Positions 32,346-40,598 of a stretch of 64,000 nt of DNA are shown piece by piece (positions within the stretch are counted from its first letter, which is position 1; every line of letters begins with the position of its first letter). The notes beneath the pieces were generated by a model. That model was given only the letters and a program-made list of their open reading frames with translations. It was not told the origin of the DNA and ran no database searches. Origin of the DNA: an uncultured Pseudomonadales bacterium (GTDB taxonomy: Bacteria; Pseudomonadota; Gammaproteobacteria; Pseudomonadales; Azotimanducaceae); NCBI GenBank assembly GCA_958295875.1, contig OY282379.1, positions 310,001 through 374,000 on the forward strand, in the 5' to 3' direction. Both the position numbers and the translations under genes were made by a program.

Positions 32346-32408
32346 AGCATCGGCATCGGCGCCGCCGGCCCAACGCGGCTCGGCGCCACGGGCAAGGAGA
32401 GTGAGCAA

Positions 32409-33176
32409 ATGTGGTTGAGACTCAGGCAAATCGCGTTCGTGGCGGAGCAGCTCGCGCCGGTGCAAGACGCGCTCATCGACGTGCTGGGCGTGAAGGTGTG
32501 CTTCAACGACCCCGGCGTTGGCGTCTTCGGATTGCACAACGCCCTGTTTCCGGTCGGCAACCAGTTCATCGAGGTGGTGGCGCCGATCGACCCGAGCGAG
32601 GACACGGCGGGGCGCCGCTATCTGCACCGGCGCGGCGGCGATGGCGGCTACATGGTCATCACCCAGTGCGATGACGCGGCACCGCGCCGGAAGCGGCTCG
32701 ACGAACTCGGCGTGCGGCTGGTGACGGATCATCAGGGAAAATCGTTCGTCAACATGCAACTGCACCCCAAGGACACCGGCGGCTCCTTCTTGGAGATCGA
32801 CGCGATGCTCGGCGCCGGCGGGCGGGACGCAGACGGGCCTTGGCATCCCGCCGGGCCGAACTGGCAGGCAGGGCGCACCGAGCGCGCCACCGGCATCACC
32901 GCCGCCGTCATCCAATGCGAAGACCCGGCCGCGGTGGCAGCGCGCTGGTCGGCCATCTTGGAGCTGCCGCTGCGCGGCAACAGCTTGCCATTGCAGAATG
33001 CAGCGCTGCGCTTCGTCCCTTGCGAAGACGGCCGCCCGGAAGGGCTTGCGGAACTCGATGTCGCGATGGCGGACGCGGCCACGGCGCTGGCGGCGGCGGA
33101 GCGCCGCGGTGCTCGCAGCGGCGCCGCGCAAGTGACGCTCTGCGGCATGCGGTTGAACTTGGTGGCCGTCGGCTGA
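32409..33176 (+). CDS. VOC/glyoxalase-like family protein
   Basis: A 255-residue protein with two vicinal-oxygen-chelate-like halves. The N-terminal LRLRQIAFVAEQLAPVQDAL starts the first; FIEVVAPID and GSFLEIDAML hold likely Glu ligands; TGITAAVIQCEDPAAVAARW opens the second half. The overall look matches glyoxalase-like domain proteins that include decarboxylases and small-molecule-binding proteins. Metal ligands cannot be confirmed. A ggagagtgag-type site precedes the ATG. Confidence 0.78.
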   Translation: MWLRLRQIAFVAEQLAPVQDALIDVLGVKVCFNDPGVGVFGLHNALFPVGNQFIEVVAPIDPSEDTAGRRYLHRRGGDGGYMVITQCDDAAPRRKRLDELGVRLVTDHQGKSFVNMQLHPKDTGGSFLEIDAMLGAGGRDADGPWHPAGPNWQAGRTERATGITAAVIQCEDPAAVAARWSAILELPLRGNSLPLQNAALRFVPCEDGRPEGLAELDVAMADAATALAAAERRGARSGAAQVTLCGMRLNLVAVG

Positions 33177-33332
33177 CGGCGCCAACATGCGCGGGCAGCC
33201 ACGGCGCAACGAGCGCACGCGCCCTGCATTCGCAGCGCCCCCGACCTTCGCTGGGGCGGCTGCCGCAGCGATGCGTGGCGTCAAAATCCCGCGTGCAGTG
33301 TTAGCCTTGTCCTAATGCATCAGGAGGCACCG

Positions 33333-33992
33333 ATGGCACTCAGAATCAACTCCGAAGCGCCGGACTTCACCGCCAACACCACCGAGGGCGAGATTCGCTT
33401 TCACGACTGGATTGGCGATGGCTGGGCGATCCTCTTCTCCCATCCGAAGGATTTCACACCCGTCTGCACCACAGAGCTCGGCTACATGGCTGGTTTGGCG
33501 CCACAGTTCACCGAACGCAACTGCAAAATCATCGGGCTGTCCGTGGACCCGGTGCAGAGCCACTCGCAATGGGCCAAGGACATTGAGGAAACCCAAGGCA
33601 ACGCCGTCAACTACCCCTTGATTGGAGATCCAAGCCTTGCCGTCGCCAAACTCTACGACATGCTGCCAGAGGAGGCCGGCGACGCCGCCGACGGCCGCAC
33701 CGCAGCGGACAACGCCACCGTGCGCTCCGTGTTCGTCATCGGCCCAGACAAGAAGGTGAAGGCGATGCTCACCTACCCCATGAGCACCGGGCGCAACTTC
33801 GACGAGGTGCTGCGTCTGTTGGATTCATGCCAGCTCACGGCCCGGCATCAAGTGGCAACGCCGGTGAACTGGCGCCAAGGCGAGGATGTCATCATCGTGC
33901 CGGCCGTGTCCGACGATGACGCCCGTAAACGTTTCCCGGATGGCTGGCGGGCGCCGAAGCCGTATCTGCGCATCGTTCCCCAGCCCGAGTGA
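33333..33992 (+). CDS. 1-Cys peroxiredoxin (Prx6 family)
   Basis: A 219-residue thiol peroxidase. The peroxidatic Cys lies in SHPKDFTPVCTTELG near residue 46, with conserved Arg later (TVRSVFVIGPDKKVKA). The long C-terminal domain with YPMSTGRNFDEVLRLLDS and VATPVNWRQGEDVI is the Prx6 type; no resolving Cys follows, only Cys in DSCQL, which may be structural. AGGAGG precedes the ATG at 33333. It overlaps the CnoX-like gene by four bases and so is coupled to a thioredoxin-fold chaperone. Confidence 0.94.
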   Translation: MALRINSEAPDFTANTTEGEIRFHDWIGDGWAILFSHPKDFTPVCTTELGYMAGLAPQFTERNCKIIGLSVDPVQSHSQWAKDIEETQGNAVNYPLIGDPSLAVAKLYDMLPEEAGDAADGRTAADNATVRSVFVIGPDKKVKAMLTYPMSTGRNFDEVLRLLDSCQLTARHQVATPVNWRQGEDVIIVPAVSDDDARKRFPDGWRAPKPYLRIVPQPE

Positions 33993-34849
33993 GCCGCATG
34001 GACGCGCAACCCACGGTCTTTGAGGTTGATCTCGCCACGTTCCAAGGCGATGTGGTCGCCCGGTCGCAGGAGACGCCGGTGGTCTTGCTATTCTGGGCAG
34101 ACCAGATTCCACCCGCCGCCGAAGCGAAGCGCACCTTGGAGGCCCTCGCACGGCAGTATCAGGGCAAGTTCGCCTTGGCGCTGTGCGATGTGGCGCGCAT
34201 GCCGCAGCTCGCCCAGCAACTGCGCGTGCAGGGCGTGCCGAGCATCCGCGTCATCGTGGACGGGCAGATCGCCGATCAGCTCGATGGCCCCCAGGGCGAG
34301 GCCGTGCTGCGCCAGCTCATCGACGGCCTCACGTTATCCGACGGCGACCGGCTGCAGGCGCAGCTGGAGGAACACTTGGCGGCGCGGGATTGGAACGGCG
34401 CGCTCGCCATCTTGGAACAAGCGCTCAAGGCCGAGCCGAACAACGCCGCGTTCAAGCTGGAGTGGGCGGACATCCTCGCCCGCAAGGGAGACTTGAAGGG
34501 CGCGGCCACCGTGCTCGCAACAGTTCCGGAAGACACGCCGGAGCGGGAGCGCCCGGTGGCACGGCTCGAGCTCGCCACAGAGGCCGCCGACATGAATCAG
34601 CGCAAGGCGCGGGCGCGGCTGACGAAGGACCCCGCGGACCTTGACGCCCGCTACCAAGCCGCCGTCACCTTGGCAGTGGCGGGAGACGACGCCGAGGCCC
34701 TCGATCACTGCATGGAAATCCTGCGCCAAGATCGGAACTTCCGCGACGATGCCGGCCGCACGACGATGATCAAGATCATGGCGACGATGGGCAAAGGCTC
34801 GGAACTCGCGAAGCGTTATCGGCGCCGCATGTTCGCGTTCCTGCACTGA
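33989..34849 (+). CDS. cnoX: Thioredoxin-TPR protein, CnoX/YbbN-like holdase
   Basis: A 286-residue protein with an N-terminal thioredoxin domain (to about residue 110) and C-terminal TPR helices. The active-site position reads FWADQIPPAAEAK, with no CxxC, so it cannot reduce disulfides; the cis-Pro loop GVPSIRV remains. This matches CnoX/YbbN, a chaperone that binds clients under oxidative stress and hands them to GroEL or DnaK. GTG at 33989 overlaps the peroxiredoxin stop; ATG at 33998 is an alternative start. Confidence 0.88.
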   Translation: MSRMDAQPTVFEVDLATFQGDVVARSQETPVVLLFWADQIPPAAEAKRTLEALARQYQGKFALALCDVARMPQLAQQLRVQGVPSIRVIVDGQIADQLDGPQGEAVLRQLIDGLTLSDGDRLQAQLEEHLAARDWNGALAILEQALKAEPNNAAFKLEWADILARKGDLKGAATVLATVPEDTPERERPVARLELATEAADMNQRKARARLTKDPADLDARYQAAVTLAVAGDDAEALDHCMEILRQDRNFRDDAGRTTMIKIMATMGKGSELAKRYRRRMFAFLH

Positions 34850-35167
34850 TGGCAGATCGGCGAAAAGCCGCGTCCTGCAAGGGTTTCAGAGCTACCGTGC
34901 GATTTTTCACCCACAACTGCACACACCGCCGCGGGCACCATCCGCCACCAACGCGAGGTTGTGCGAGTGTATGCAGGCATCAGTTGGCGTAGGCGCATTA
35001 ACTCATTGAAATTAAAAGAAAGTTCATCGAACGCGGCGATTCTCGACATGGCTGGCGGCCAAGCAGCGCGGCGCGTTTGTCGGCTGCCTTTGCGTCAGTT
35101 ATCCCAAGAGTTATCCACAGTGCGCCGATTTGGTGCATCTTGGTGTTGAAGCAGGCGGGAGCCGGCC
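34850..35167. other. Intergenic region with an AT-rich island and DnaA-box-like sites
   Basis: This 318-bp gap contains a locally AT-rich stretch (about 34995-35035), then ttatcccaa at 35099 and a perfect ttatccaca at 35111. No convincing gene is present; a 62-codon frame at 34961-35149 has no family features. Confidence 0.5.
35099..35119 (+). promoter_or_regulatory. Two DnaA-box-like 9-mers
   Basis: ttatcccaa (35099-35107, imperfect) and ttatccaca (35111-35119, perfect match to the TTATNCACA consensus) are spaced 12 bp apart, next to an AT-rich island. They may regulate the glutamine-synthetase-like gene or mark a DnaA-binding locus. Confidence 0.45.
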
Positions 35168-36529
35168 ATGACTGCTGAAATCGAAGCGCGGGTGGCGCGT
35201 TACCGGGAGCGTGGGGCGCGCCATGTGAAGCTGGGCCTCACGGACATCGACGGCGTCATGCGCGGCAAGTACGTGAGCTTGGACAAGTTCGCCGGCGTGT
35301 TGCGCAAGGGCGGCGGCTTCTGCGACTGCGTGTTTGCGTGGGACATCGACGACCAGCTCTACGATGGCGGCGACTTCACCGGCTGGCACACCGGCTTCCC
35401 GGACGCCGAGTACCGTTTGTTGGTAGACACCGAGCGGTGGCTGCCGGACGAGGGCATCCCCTACTTCATCGGCGAGTTCCAAGCACCCGAGGGCGCGTCC
35501 CATCACCCCATCTGCCCGCGCTCGGCCCTGCGCCGCAGCCTCGCCCTCGCCAGCGATTTGGGCCTCACCTTGCGCGCGGGGTTCGAGTACGAACTGTTCG
35601 TGTTCGACGAAACGCCCCACTCGATACGCGAGAAGGGCTACCGCAACCTGCGCCCGTTGACGCCGGGCAACTTCGGCTACTCGGTGCTGCGCGCCAGCGC
35701 CAACTCGGAGTGGTTCCAAGCGTTGATGAACTACTGTGATGACCTTGGCACGCCCGTCGAGGGGCTGCACTGCGAGACCGGCCCCGGCGTCTGGGAAGCG
35801 GCCCTCGCCCCCGCGGACGGCATGGAGAGCGCCGACCGCGCGGCCCTCTTCAAGACGTTCGCCAAGGTGTTCTTCGCCAAGCGCGAGGCGTTGGCCACAT
35901 TCATGGCGAAGTGGTCCATGGACTATCCCGGCCAGAGCGGCCACTTCCATTTCTCGTTCGTGAATGCCGATGGCGACAACCAGTTTGCCTCCGACGCGCC
36001 CGAGCTCGGGGCGCGCCTGCGCCATGCCGTGGGCGGCTTGGTGCGCTATGTGCCGGCGCTGTTGCCGATGCTGGCGCCCACCGTGAACAGCTACACGCGG
36101 TTGGTGAAGGGCGCCTGGGCGCCCACCGCGGCCACTTGGGGCATCGACAACCGCACGGCCGCGTTTCGCGTCATTCGCGGCGGCGCCAGCGAGCGCATCG
36201 AGTGCCGCGTGGGCGGCGCCGACGGCAATCCGTACCTCGCCGCCGCCGCGGCGGTGGGCGCGGCGGCGCTTGGCATCCAAGAACGGTTGGAGCCGCCGGA
36301 GCCCGTGGTCGGCAACGCCTACGACGTGGAGGACGCCCTGCCCGCCGAGCGCCGTTTCAGCCCCACCCTGCGCGACGCCACCGCGCGCTTCCTAGGCTCC
36401 GACGCCGCGCGGCGCCTGTTCGGCGATGCCTTTGTCGAGCACTTCGCGTTGAGCCGAGATTGGGAGAGCCGCGAGAGCGAGCGCCATGTGACGGATTGGC
36501 AATTGGCGCGCTACTTCGAGGCGATATGA
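35168..36529 (+). CDS. Glutamine-synthetase family ligase (PuuA/GlnT-like)
   Basis: A 453-residue GS-fold enzyme. Conserved blocks include KLGLTDIDGVMRGKYVS at the start, GFEYELFVFDE (metal Glu), GVWEAAL (metal Glu), GHFHFSF (metal His), NSYTRL and RIECRVGGADGNPYLA. The Tyr-adenylation region typical of GlnA is not evident, and the amidotransferase next door suggests a gamma-glutamyl-amine ligase like PuuA. It would glutamylate an amine or amino compound using ATP. It overlaps the amidotransferase by four bases. Confidence 0.9.
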   Translation: MTAEIEARVARYRERGARHVKLGLTDIDGVMRGKYVSLDKFAGVLRKGGGFCDCVFAWDIDDQLYDGGDFTGWHTGFPDAEYRLLVDTERWLPDEGIPYFIGEFQAPEGASHHPICPRSALRRSLALASDLGLTLRAGFEYELFVFDETPHSIREKGYRNLRPLTPGNFGYSVLRASANSEWFQALMNYCDDLGTPVEGLHCETGPGVWEAALAPADGMESADRAALFKTFAKVFFAKREALATFMAKWSMDYPGQSGHFHFSFVNADGDNQFASDAPELGARLRHAVGGLVRYVPALLPMLAPTVNSYTRLVKGAWAPTAATWGIDNRTAAFRVIRGGASERIECRVGGADGNPYLAAAAAVGAAALGIQERLEPPEPVVGNAYDVEDALPAERRFSPTLRDATARFLGSDAARRLFGDAFVEHFALSRDWESRESERHVTDWQLARYFEAI

Positions 36530-37257
36530 AAGTCGGCATCCTGCAGGCGGACGTGCTGCGCGAGGAGCTGCAGCCTGCCTTCGGCCACTACCCGCGGATG
36601 TTTGAATCCGTGTTGGGCCCCGCGGCGCGCGAAAGCGGACGCGAGGCCACGTTCCAAGCGTACGACGTGCGCTTCGAGGAGTATCCGCCGAACGTGGATG
36701 ACTGCGACGCCTACATCGTCACCGGCAGCCGCCACAGCGTCTATGACGACTTCAGGTGGATTCACACGCTACGCGACTATGTGCAGACGCTGCATGACGC
36801 GCGCAAGAAGCTGGTGGGCATCTGCTTTGGGCACCAGCTCATCGCCCACGCGCTCGGCGGCGAGGCGCTTCCTGCAGAGGCCGGCTGGGCGGTGGGCGTC
36901 CACCGCATGCGCGTCGTCGCCCGCCACGGCGCCATGTCGCCGCCGCTCAACGCGGTGAGCTTGCTCTCAAGCCACAAGGATCAAGTGGCAGCGCTGCCGC
37001 CGGGCGCGCGCCTCTTGGGCGCCACGGACTTCTGCCCGCAAGCGTCGTTCGCCCTCGACGACCACATCCTCACCTTCCAAGGCCACCCGGAGTTCAACAA
37101 GCCCTACGCGGAGGCGTTGATGCGGGCGCGGGAAGCGCTCATCGGCGATGCCTTCGCCCCGGGCATCGCCTCGCTTTCCGAAGACACGGACGAGGCCGTG
37201 GTGGCGCGCTGGATCGTGAACTTCATTGCCGACGGCTCAACACCACCCACGCGATGA
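36526..37257 (+). CDS. Class I glutamine amidotransferase-like protein
   Basis: A 243-residue GATase1 protein with nucleophile Cys in VGICFGHQLIAHALGG, His and Glu in FQGHPEFNKPY, and the oxyanion region VTGSRHSVYDD. It resembles YfeJ/GMP-synthase-like stand-alone amidotransferases. Overlap with the GS-like gene (ATGA) implies a two-step unit: glutamylation, then hydrolysis of a gamma-glutamyl intermediate, as PuuA and PuuD do, although PuuD belongs to another branch. The 3' end overlaps a minus-strand PspC gene by 35 bases. Confidence 0.88.
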   Translation: MKVGILQADVLREELQPAFGHYPRMFESVLGPAARESGREATFQAYDVRFEEYPPNVDDCDAYIVTGSRHSVYDDFRWIHTLRDYVQTLHDARKKLVGICFGHQLIAHALGGEALPAEAGWAVGVHRMRVVARHGAMSPPLNAVSLLSSHKDQVAALPPGARLLGATDFCPQASFALDDHILTFQGHPEFNKPYAEALMRAREALIGDAFAPGIASLSEDTDEAVVARWIVNFIADGSTPPTR

Positions 37258-37441
37258 GGTAGGCGGCGATCATGAACTTCGGCAGGAACAGCGCCGTCAC
37301 CACCGCGGCGACGCGCACAAACGCGGCATCGATGCCGAAGTAGTCCCCGAGGCCGGCGCACAGGCCGCCGATCCAGTTTTCGTCTTTGTTGAGCCGAAGC
37401 CGCCTGCCGCGGCCCATCTCGCCCACATCTACCCTGCGCAT
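37223..37441 (-). CDS. PspC-domain membrane protein
   Basis: A 72-residue PspC-like protein: RRLRLNKDENWIGGLCAGLGDYFGIDAAFVRV is the PspC domain, and ALFLPKFMIAAYLIAWVVL a membrane helix. Upstream AAAGGAGG is nine bases from the ATG at 37441, which decides the start; an ATG at 37450 abuts the site and is too close. PspC acts in the phage-shock membrane-stress response, but no pspA or pspB is nearby. Its end overlaps the convergent amidotransferase gene. Confidence 0.85.
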   Translation of the reverse strand: MRRVDVGEMGRGRRLRLNKDENWIGGLCAGLGDYFGIDAAFVRVAAVVTALFLPKFMIAAYLIAWVVLSRRQ

Positions 37442-37467
37442 TAGCAACATCCTCCTTTGGGCAGTTC

Positions 37468-37653
37468 TCAACAGTCCTGCAATGGCGCGTCGGTGGCCGA
37501 CGCAGCGATGGTAGCCCGTTCCGACGCGGCGAGCGCGGGGGTGCCGGACAAGTTCGCCTGCGCGATGGCGCCGAACGCAACGCATGCGGCGGCGACGAGC
37601 GCGAAGGCGAGGAAAGTCCCTCTTGGCGAGGCGACCCTGGACAGTCTGAACAT
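37468..37653 (-). CDS. Small exported protein of unknown function
   Basis: A 61-residue frame with GGAG five bases before the ATG. The N-terminus FRLSRVASPRG, then a hydrophobic segment FLAFALVAAACVAFGAIAQA, looks like a signal peptide with an AQA cleavage site. The mature part is only about 28 residues, Ala-rich, and ends in Cys. It lies upstream of the PspC gene on the same strand, 26 bases away, and could be a stress-related small protein; function unknown. Confidence 0.45.
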   Translation of the reverse strand: MFRLSRVASPRGTFLAFALVAAACVAFGAIAQANLSGTPALAASERATIAASATDAPLQDC

Positions 37654-37877
37654 CTAAGCTCCGATGCTTTGCTCTCTCAGCCTTTCCACTTTCAAGACCC
37701 GTGCCAACCTCGCCATTTCTTCACAATGCATTGATTGAGCGAATGTTTTTGCAGCGACCATCGGCGCGCCAGCCGTCGCCTTGGCGAAAACCACGAAGAT
37801 TTGGCACGCACACGGCCGTTGGACATGAAGCCGCCATTTCACTTACCTTCCCCGCTTGGCCATGTCGGGGAGGATCC

Positions 37878-39500
37878 ATGGGACTACACTTTGCGACCGT
37901 CTGGGAGACCATCGCGGACGTCATCGGAGACCGCAAAGCGCTCATCTGCGGCGCCCAGGAGCGCAGTTGGCGCGAGTACGACGAGCGCGCCGCCCGCATC
38001 GCCGGCCTGCTCCACCAGCATGGCCTCGGCACAGACTCCAAAGTGGGCATCTACCTGCACAACTCCAACGAGTACCTTGAGGCGCAGCACGGCATCTTCA
38101 AGATTCGCGGCTGCCCAATCAACGTGAACTACCGCTACAAGGCCGACGAGCTTGTCTATCTGCTCGACAACGCAGATGCTGAGGCGGTTTTCTTCCAAGG
38201 CTGCTACGCCGCGCGCATCTGGGAAATCCGCCGCCAACTGCCCAAGGTGAAGCTCTTTGTGCAGGTGGACGATGGAACCGAGGCGCTGCTCGATGACGCC
38301 TTGGATTTCGAACGCGGCATCCGCGCCGCCACGCCCATGCCGCGCATCGAGCGCAGCGGCGAAGACGTCTACATGCTCTACACCGGCGGCACGACCGGCA
38401 TGCCGAAGGGGGTGATGTACTCCCACCACGACTTCATTTCCGTGATGATGGGCAGCGTCGCCGCGCTGGGCTTCAACGTGCCGGAGAGCGCGGCGGACAT
38501 CCCCGCGATCATTCGTGCCAACGCCGCCCAGAACGCTTTCAGCGTGAACTTCGCGGCCTGCCCGCTCATGCATGGCACGGGCATGTGGCTCGGCTCGATG
38601 GTGCCGCTGCTCACCGGCGGCACGGTGGTCACCAGCTCCAAGCTGGGGCTGGACCCGCACCTCATCTGGAGCGAGGTCGAGCGCCATCGCTGCACCGGCG
38701 TCACCATCGTCGGCGACGCCTTCGCCCGGCCCATGCTGGATGCCTTGAACGATGCGCGCGAGCGCGGCAATCCCTATGACATCTCCTCCGTGCAGGGCAT
38801 CGTCTCCAGCGGTGTGATGTGGAGCGCCGAAGTGAAGCAGGGCCTGCTGGACCACGGCGACATGCGCTTGGTGGATGCGATGGGTTCCACCGAGGGCGGC
38901 ATGGGTTCTTCGGTGGCCACCCGCGAGCAGGGGGCGGAGACGGCGCGGTTCCAGATCAACCCCGGCGTGAAGGTGTTCGCGGACGATGGCAGCGAAGTGG
39001 TTCCTGGCTCCGGCGCAATGGGCAAGCTCGCCACCGGCGGCGGCCTCGTGCCCATCGGCTACTACAAGGACCCGGAGAAATCCGCCGCAACCTTCAAGGA
39101 AATCGACGGCGTGCGCTACAGCTTCCCTGGGGACTACGCCACCGTGGAGACAGACGGCACCATCACGCTGTTGGGCCGCGGCAGCAACTGCATCAACACC
39201 GCCGGCGAAAAGGTGTACCCAGAAGAAGTGGAGGAGGCGGTGAAGCGGCATCCCTCCATCTACGACTGTTTGGTGGTGGGCGTGCCGGACAACCGCTTTG
39301 GCCAGCGCGTGGTCGCCGTGGCTTCGCGCCATGGCCGCGAGCTGTTGGCGGAACAAGATCTCGTCGACTTCACCCGCGAGCACTTGGCCGGCTACAAGTT
39401 GCCCAAGCAGGTGTTGTTCGTGGACACGGTGCGCCGGGCACCCAACGGCAAGGCAGACTATAACTGGGCGCGACAGCAAGCCGAACAGGCGCTTGCTTGA
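37878..39500 (+). CDS. AMP-forming acyl-CoA synthetase
   Basis: A 540-residue ANL ligase. MLYTGGTTGMPKGVMYSHHD near residue 165 is the P-loop, GSTEGG the adenine-binding region, GEKVYPEEVEEAVKRHP near 445 the hinge and C-domain, and PNGKADYNW near 521 the catalytic Lys. GGGGAGG precedes the ATG at 37878. It differs from the ligase at 5807-7351. A cyclase gene follows closely, so the unit may degrade or build a cyclic or aromatic acid; the acid is unknown. Confidence 0.92.
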   Translation: MGLHFATVWETIADVIGDRKALICGAQERSWREYDERAARIAGLLHQHGLGTDSKVGIYLHNSNEYLEAQHGIFKIRGCPINVNYRYKADELVYLLDNADAEAVFFQGCYAARIWEIRRQLPKVKLFVQVDDGTEALLDDALDFERGIRAATPMPRIERSGEDVYMLYTGGTTGMPKGVMYSHHDFISVMMGSVAALGFNVPESAADIPAIIRANAAQNAFSVNFAACPLMHGTGMWLGSMVPLLTGGTVVTSSKLGLDPHLIWSEVERHRCTGVTIVGDAFARPMLDALNDARERGNPYDISSVQGIVSSGVMWSAEVKQGLLDHGDMRLVDAMGSTEGGMGSSVATREQGAETARFQINPGVKVFADDGSEVVPGSGAMGKLATGGGLVPIGYYKDPEKSAATFKEIDGVRYSFPGDYATVETDGTITLLGRGSNCINTAGEKVYPEEVEEAVKRHPSIYDCLVVGVPDNRFGQRVVAVASRHGRELLAEQDLVDFTREHLAGYKLPKQVLFVDTVRRAPNGKADYNWARQQAEQALA

Positions 39501-39532
39501 ACAACGGCCGCAGCGACGAGGGGGACGAAACA

Positions 39533-40495
39533 GTGAGCGCAGGCGCGGTGGTTCAAGGCGGGCGGCAGACACCCGCTCCGGCGGACATGGAACGCCTCTT
39601 CGAGGCAGTTAAGAACTGGGGCAGATGGGGCGCTGCGGACGAACGCGGCGCACTCAACTTCATCACCCCAGACAAGACGGCAGCCGCGGCCAAGCTCATT
39701 CGCGAAGGCGTGCCGGTGAGCTGCGCCTTGGAGTTCCCGACGCGGCCAGCGCCGGACAACCCGCGCCCCGCGCAGCACATGATGATGGTGGCCGGAGACG
39801 CCTGCACCGCCTCTGGGATACCGGGCATGGAATCCGCCATGGACTTCATCGGCGTGGCGTTTCACGGCATGGCCGTTTCCCACATCGACGCGCTCTGCCA
39901 TGTCTTCGTGAAGGAGACGATGTACAACGGCTTCCCCGCCGCGGACGTGAAGAGCACCGGCGCCAACAAGAACAGCATCATGGCTGCCAAGAACGGCGTG
40001 GTGGGGCGCGGCGTGTTGCTGGACATCCCGCGCTTGAAGGGCGTGGATTGGCTGGACATCGGCGCGCGCATCTCGCCGGATGACTTGGAAGCCGCCGAGG
40101 CCGCGCAGAACGTGCGCGCCGGCGAAGGCGACATCCTGCTCATCAGCACCGGCCGCGATGCCCGCCGCGCGGCGCGGGGCGCTTGGCCGCCGATGGATGG
40201 CCTCGCCGGGCTGGACGCCAGAGCCGTGCCTTGGCTGCACGAACGGCGCGTCGCCGCGCTCGGCAGCGACGGCGTCTCCGACGCCATTCCCAACCCAGAC
40301 ACCGAAGGTTGGCCCATGCCGATTCACCAATGCGGCATCGTCGCCATCGGCCTGCACCTGCTGGACAACCTCCGCCTCGATGCGCTGGCCGCCGCCTGCG
40401 CCGAGCGCAACCGCTGGGAGTTCTTCTTCACGCTCGCGCCGCTGCGGGTGAAGCGCGGCACGGGCTCGCCGGTGAACCCGTTGGCGATCTTCTAG
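39533..40495 (+). CDS. Cyclase family protein (kynurenine-formamidase-like)
   Basis: A 320-residue metal-dependent hydrolase of the cyclase (PF04199) family. The metal motif HIDALCHVF (HxDxxxH) is intact, preceded by GMAVS and followed by a GRGVLLDIPR block. ERGALNFITPDKT at the start is also conserved. Members hydrolyse amides or cyclise polyketides. GTG at 39533 with GAGGGGG eight bases upstream is preferred over a TTG at 39497 that would overlap the ligase gene by four bases. Confidence 0.86.
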   Translation: MSAGAVVQGGRQTPAPADMERLFEAVKNWGRWGAADERGALNFITPDKTAAAAKLIREGVPVSCALEFPTRPAPDNPRPAQHMMMVAGDACTASGIPGMESAMDFIGVAFHGMAVSHIDALCHVFVKETMYNGFPAADVKSTGANKNSIMAAKNGVVGRGVLLDIPRLKGVDWLDIGARISPDDLEAAEAAQNVRAGEGDILLISTGRDARRAARGAWPPMDGLAGLDARAVPWLHERRVAALGSDGVSDAIPNPDTEGWPMPIHQCGIVAIGLHLLDNLRLDALAAACAERNRWEFFFTLAPLRVKRGTGSPVNPLAIF

Positions 40496-40598
40496 GCAGC
40501 CCAACCAGAGGCATTGCGCCAGCAGGCCAAGCCGGCACCAGGGACCCGGCAGAGCGGGCGAGCAAACCTTCGTTCACCCGCCCACCCGCCCCGACACG

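Noticed and set aside
34961..35149. 62-codon frame between the CnoX-like and GS-like genes
   Set aside because: No ribosome site, no motif; overlaps the DnaA-box-like sites, so treated as non-coding.
37884..39572. 562-codon minus-strand frame opposite the acyl-CoA synthetase
   Set aside because: A codon-phase shadow of a gene with complete ligase motifs; no conserved features.
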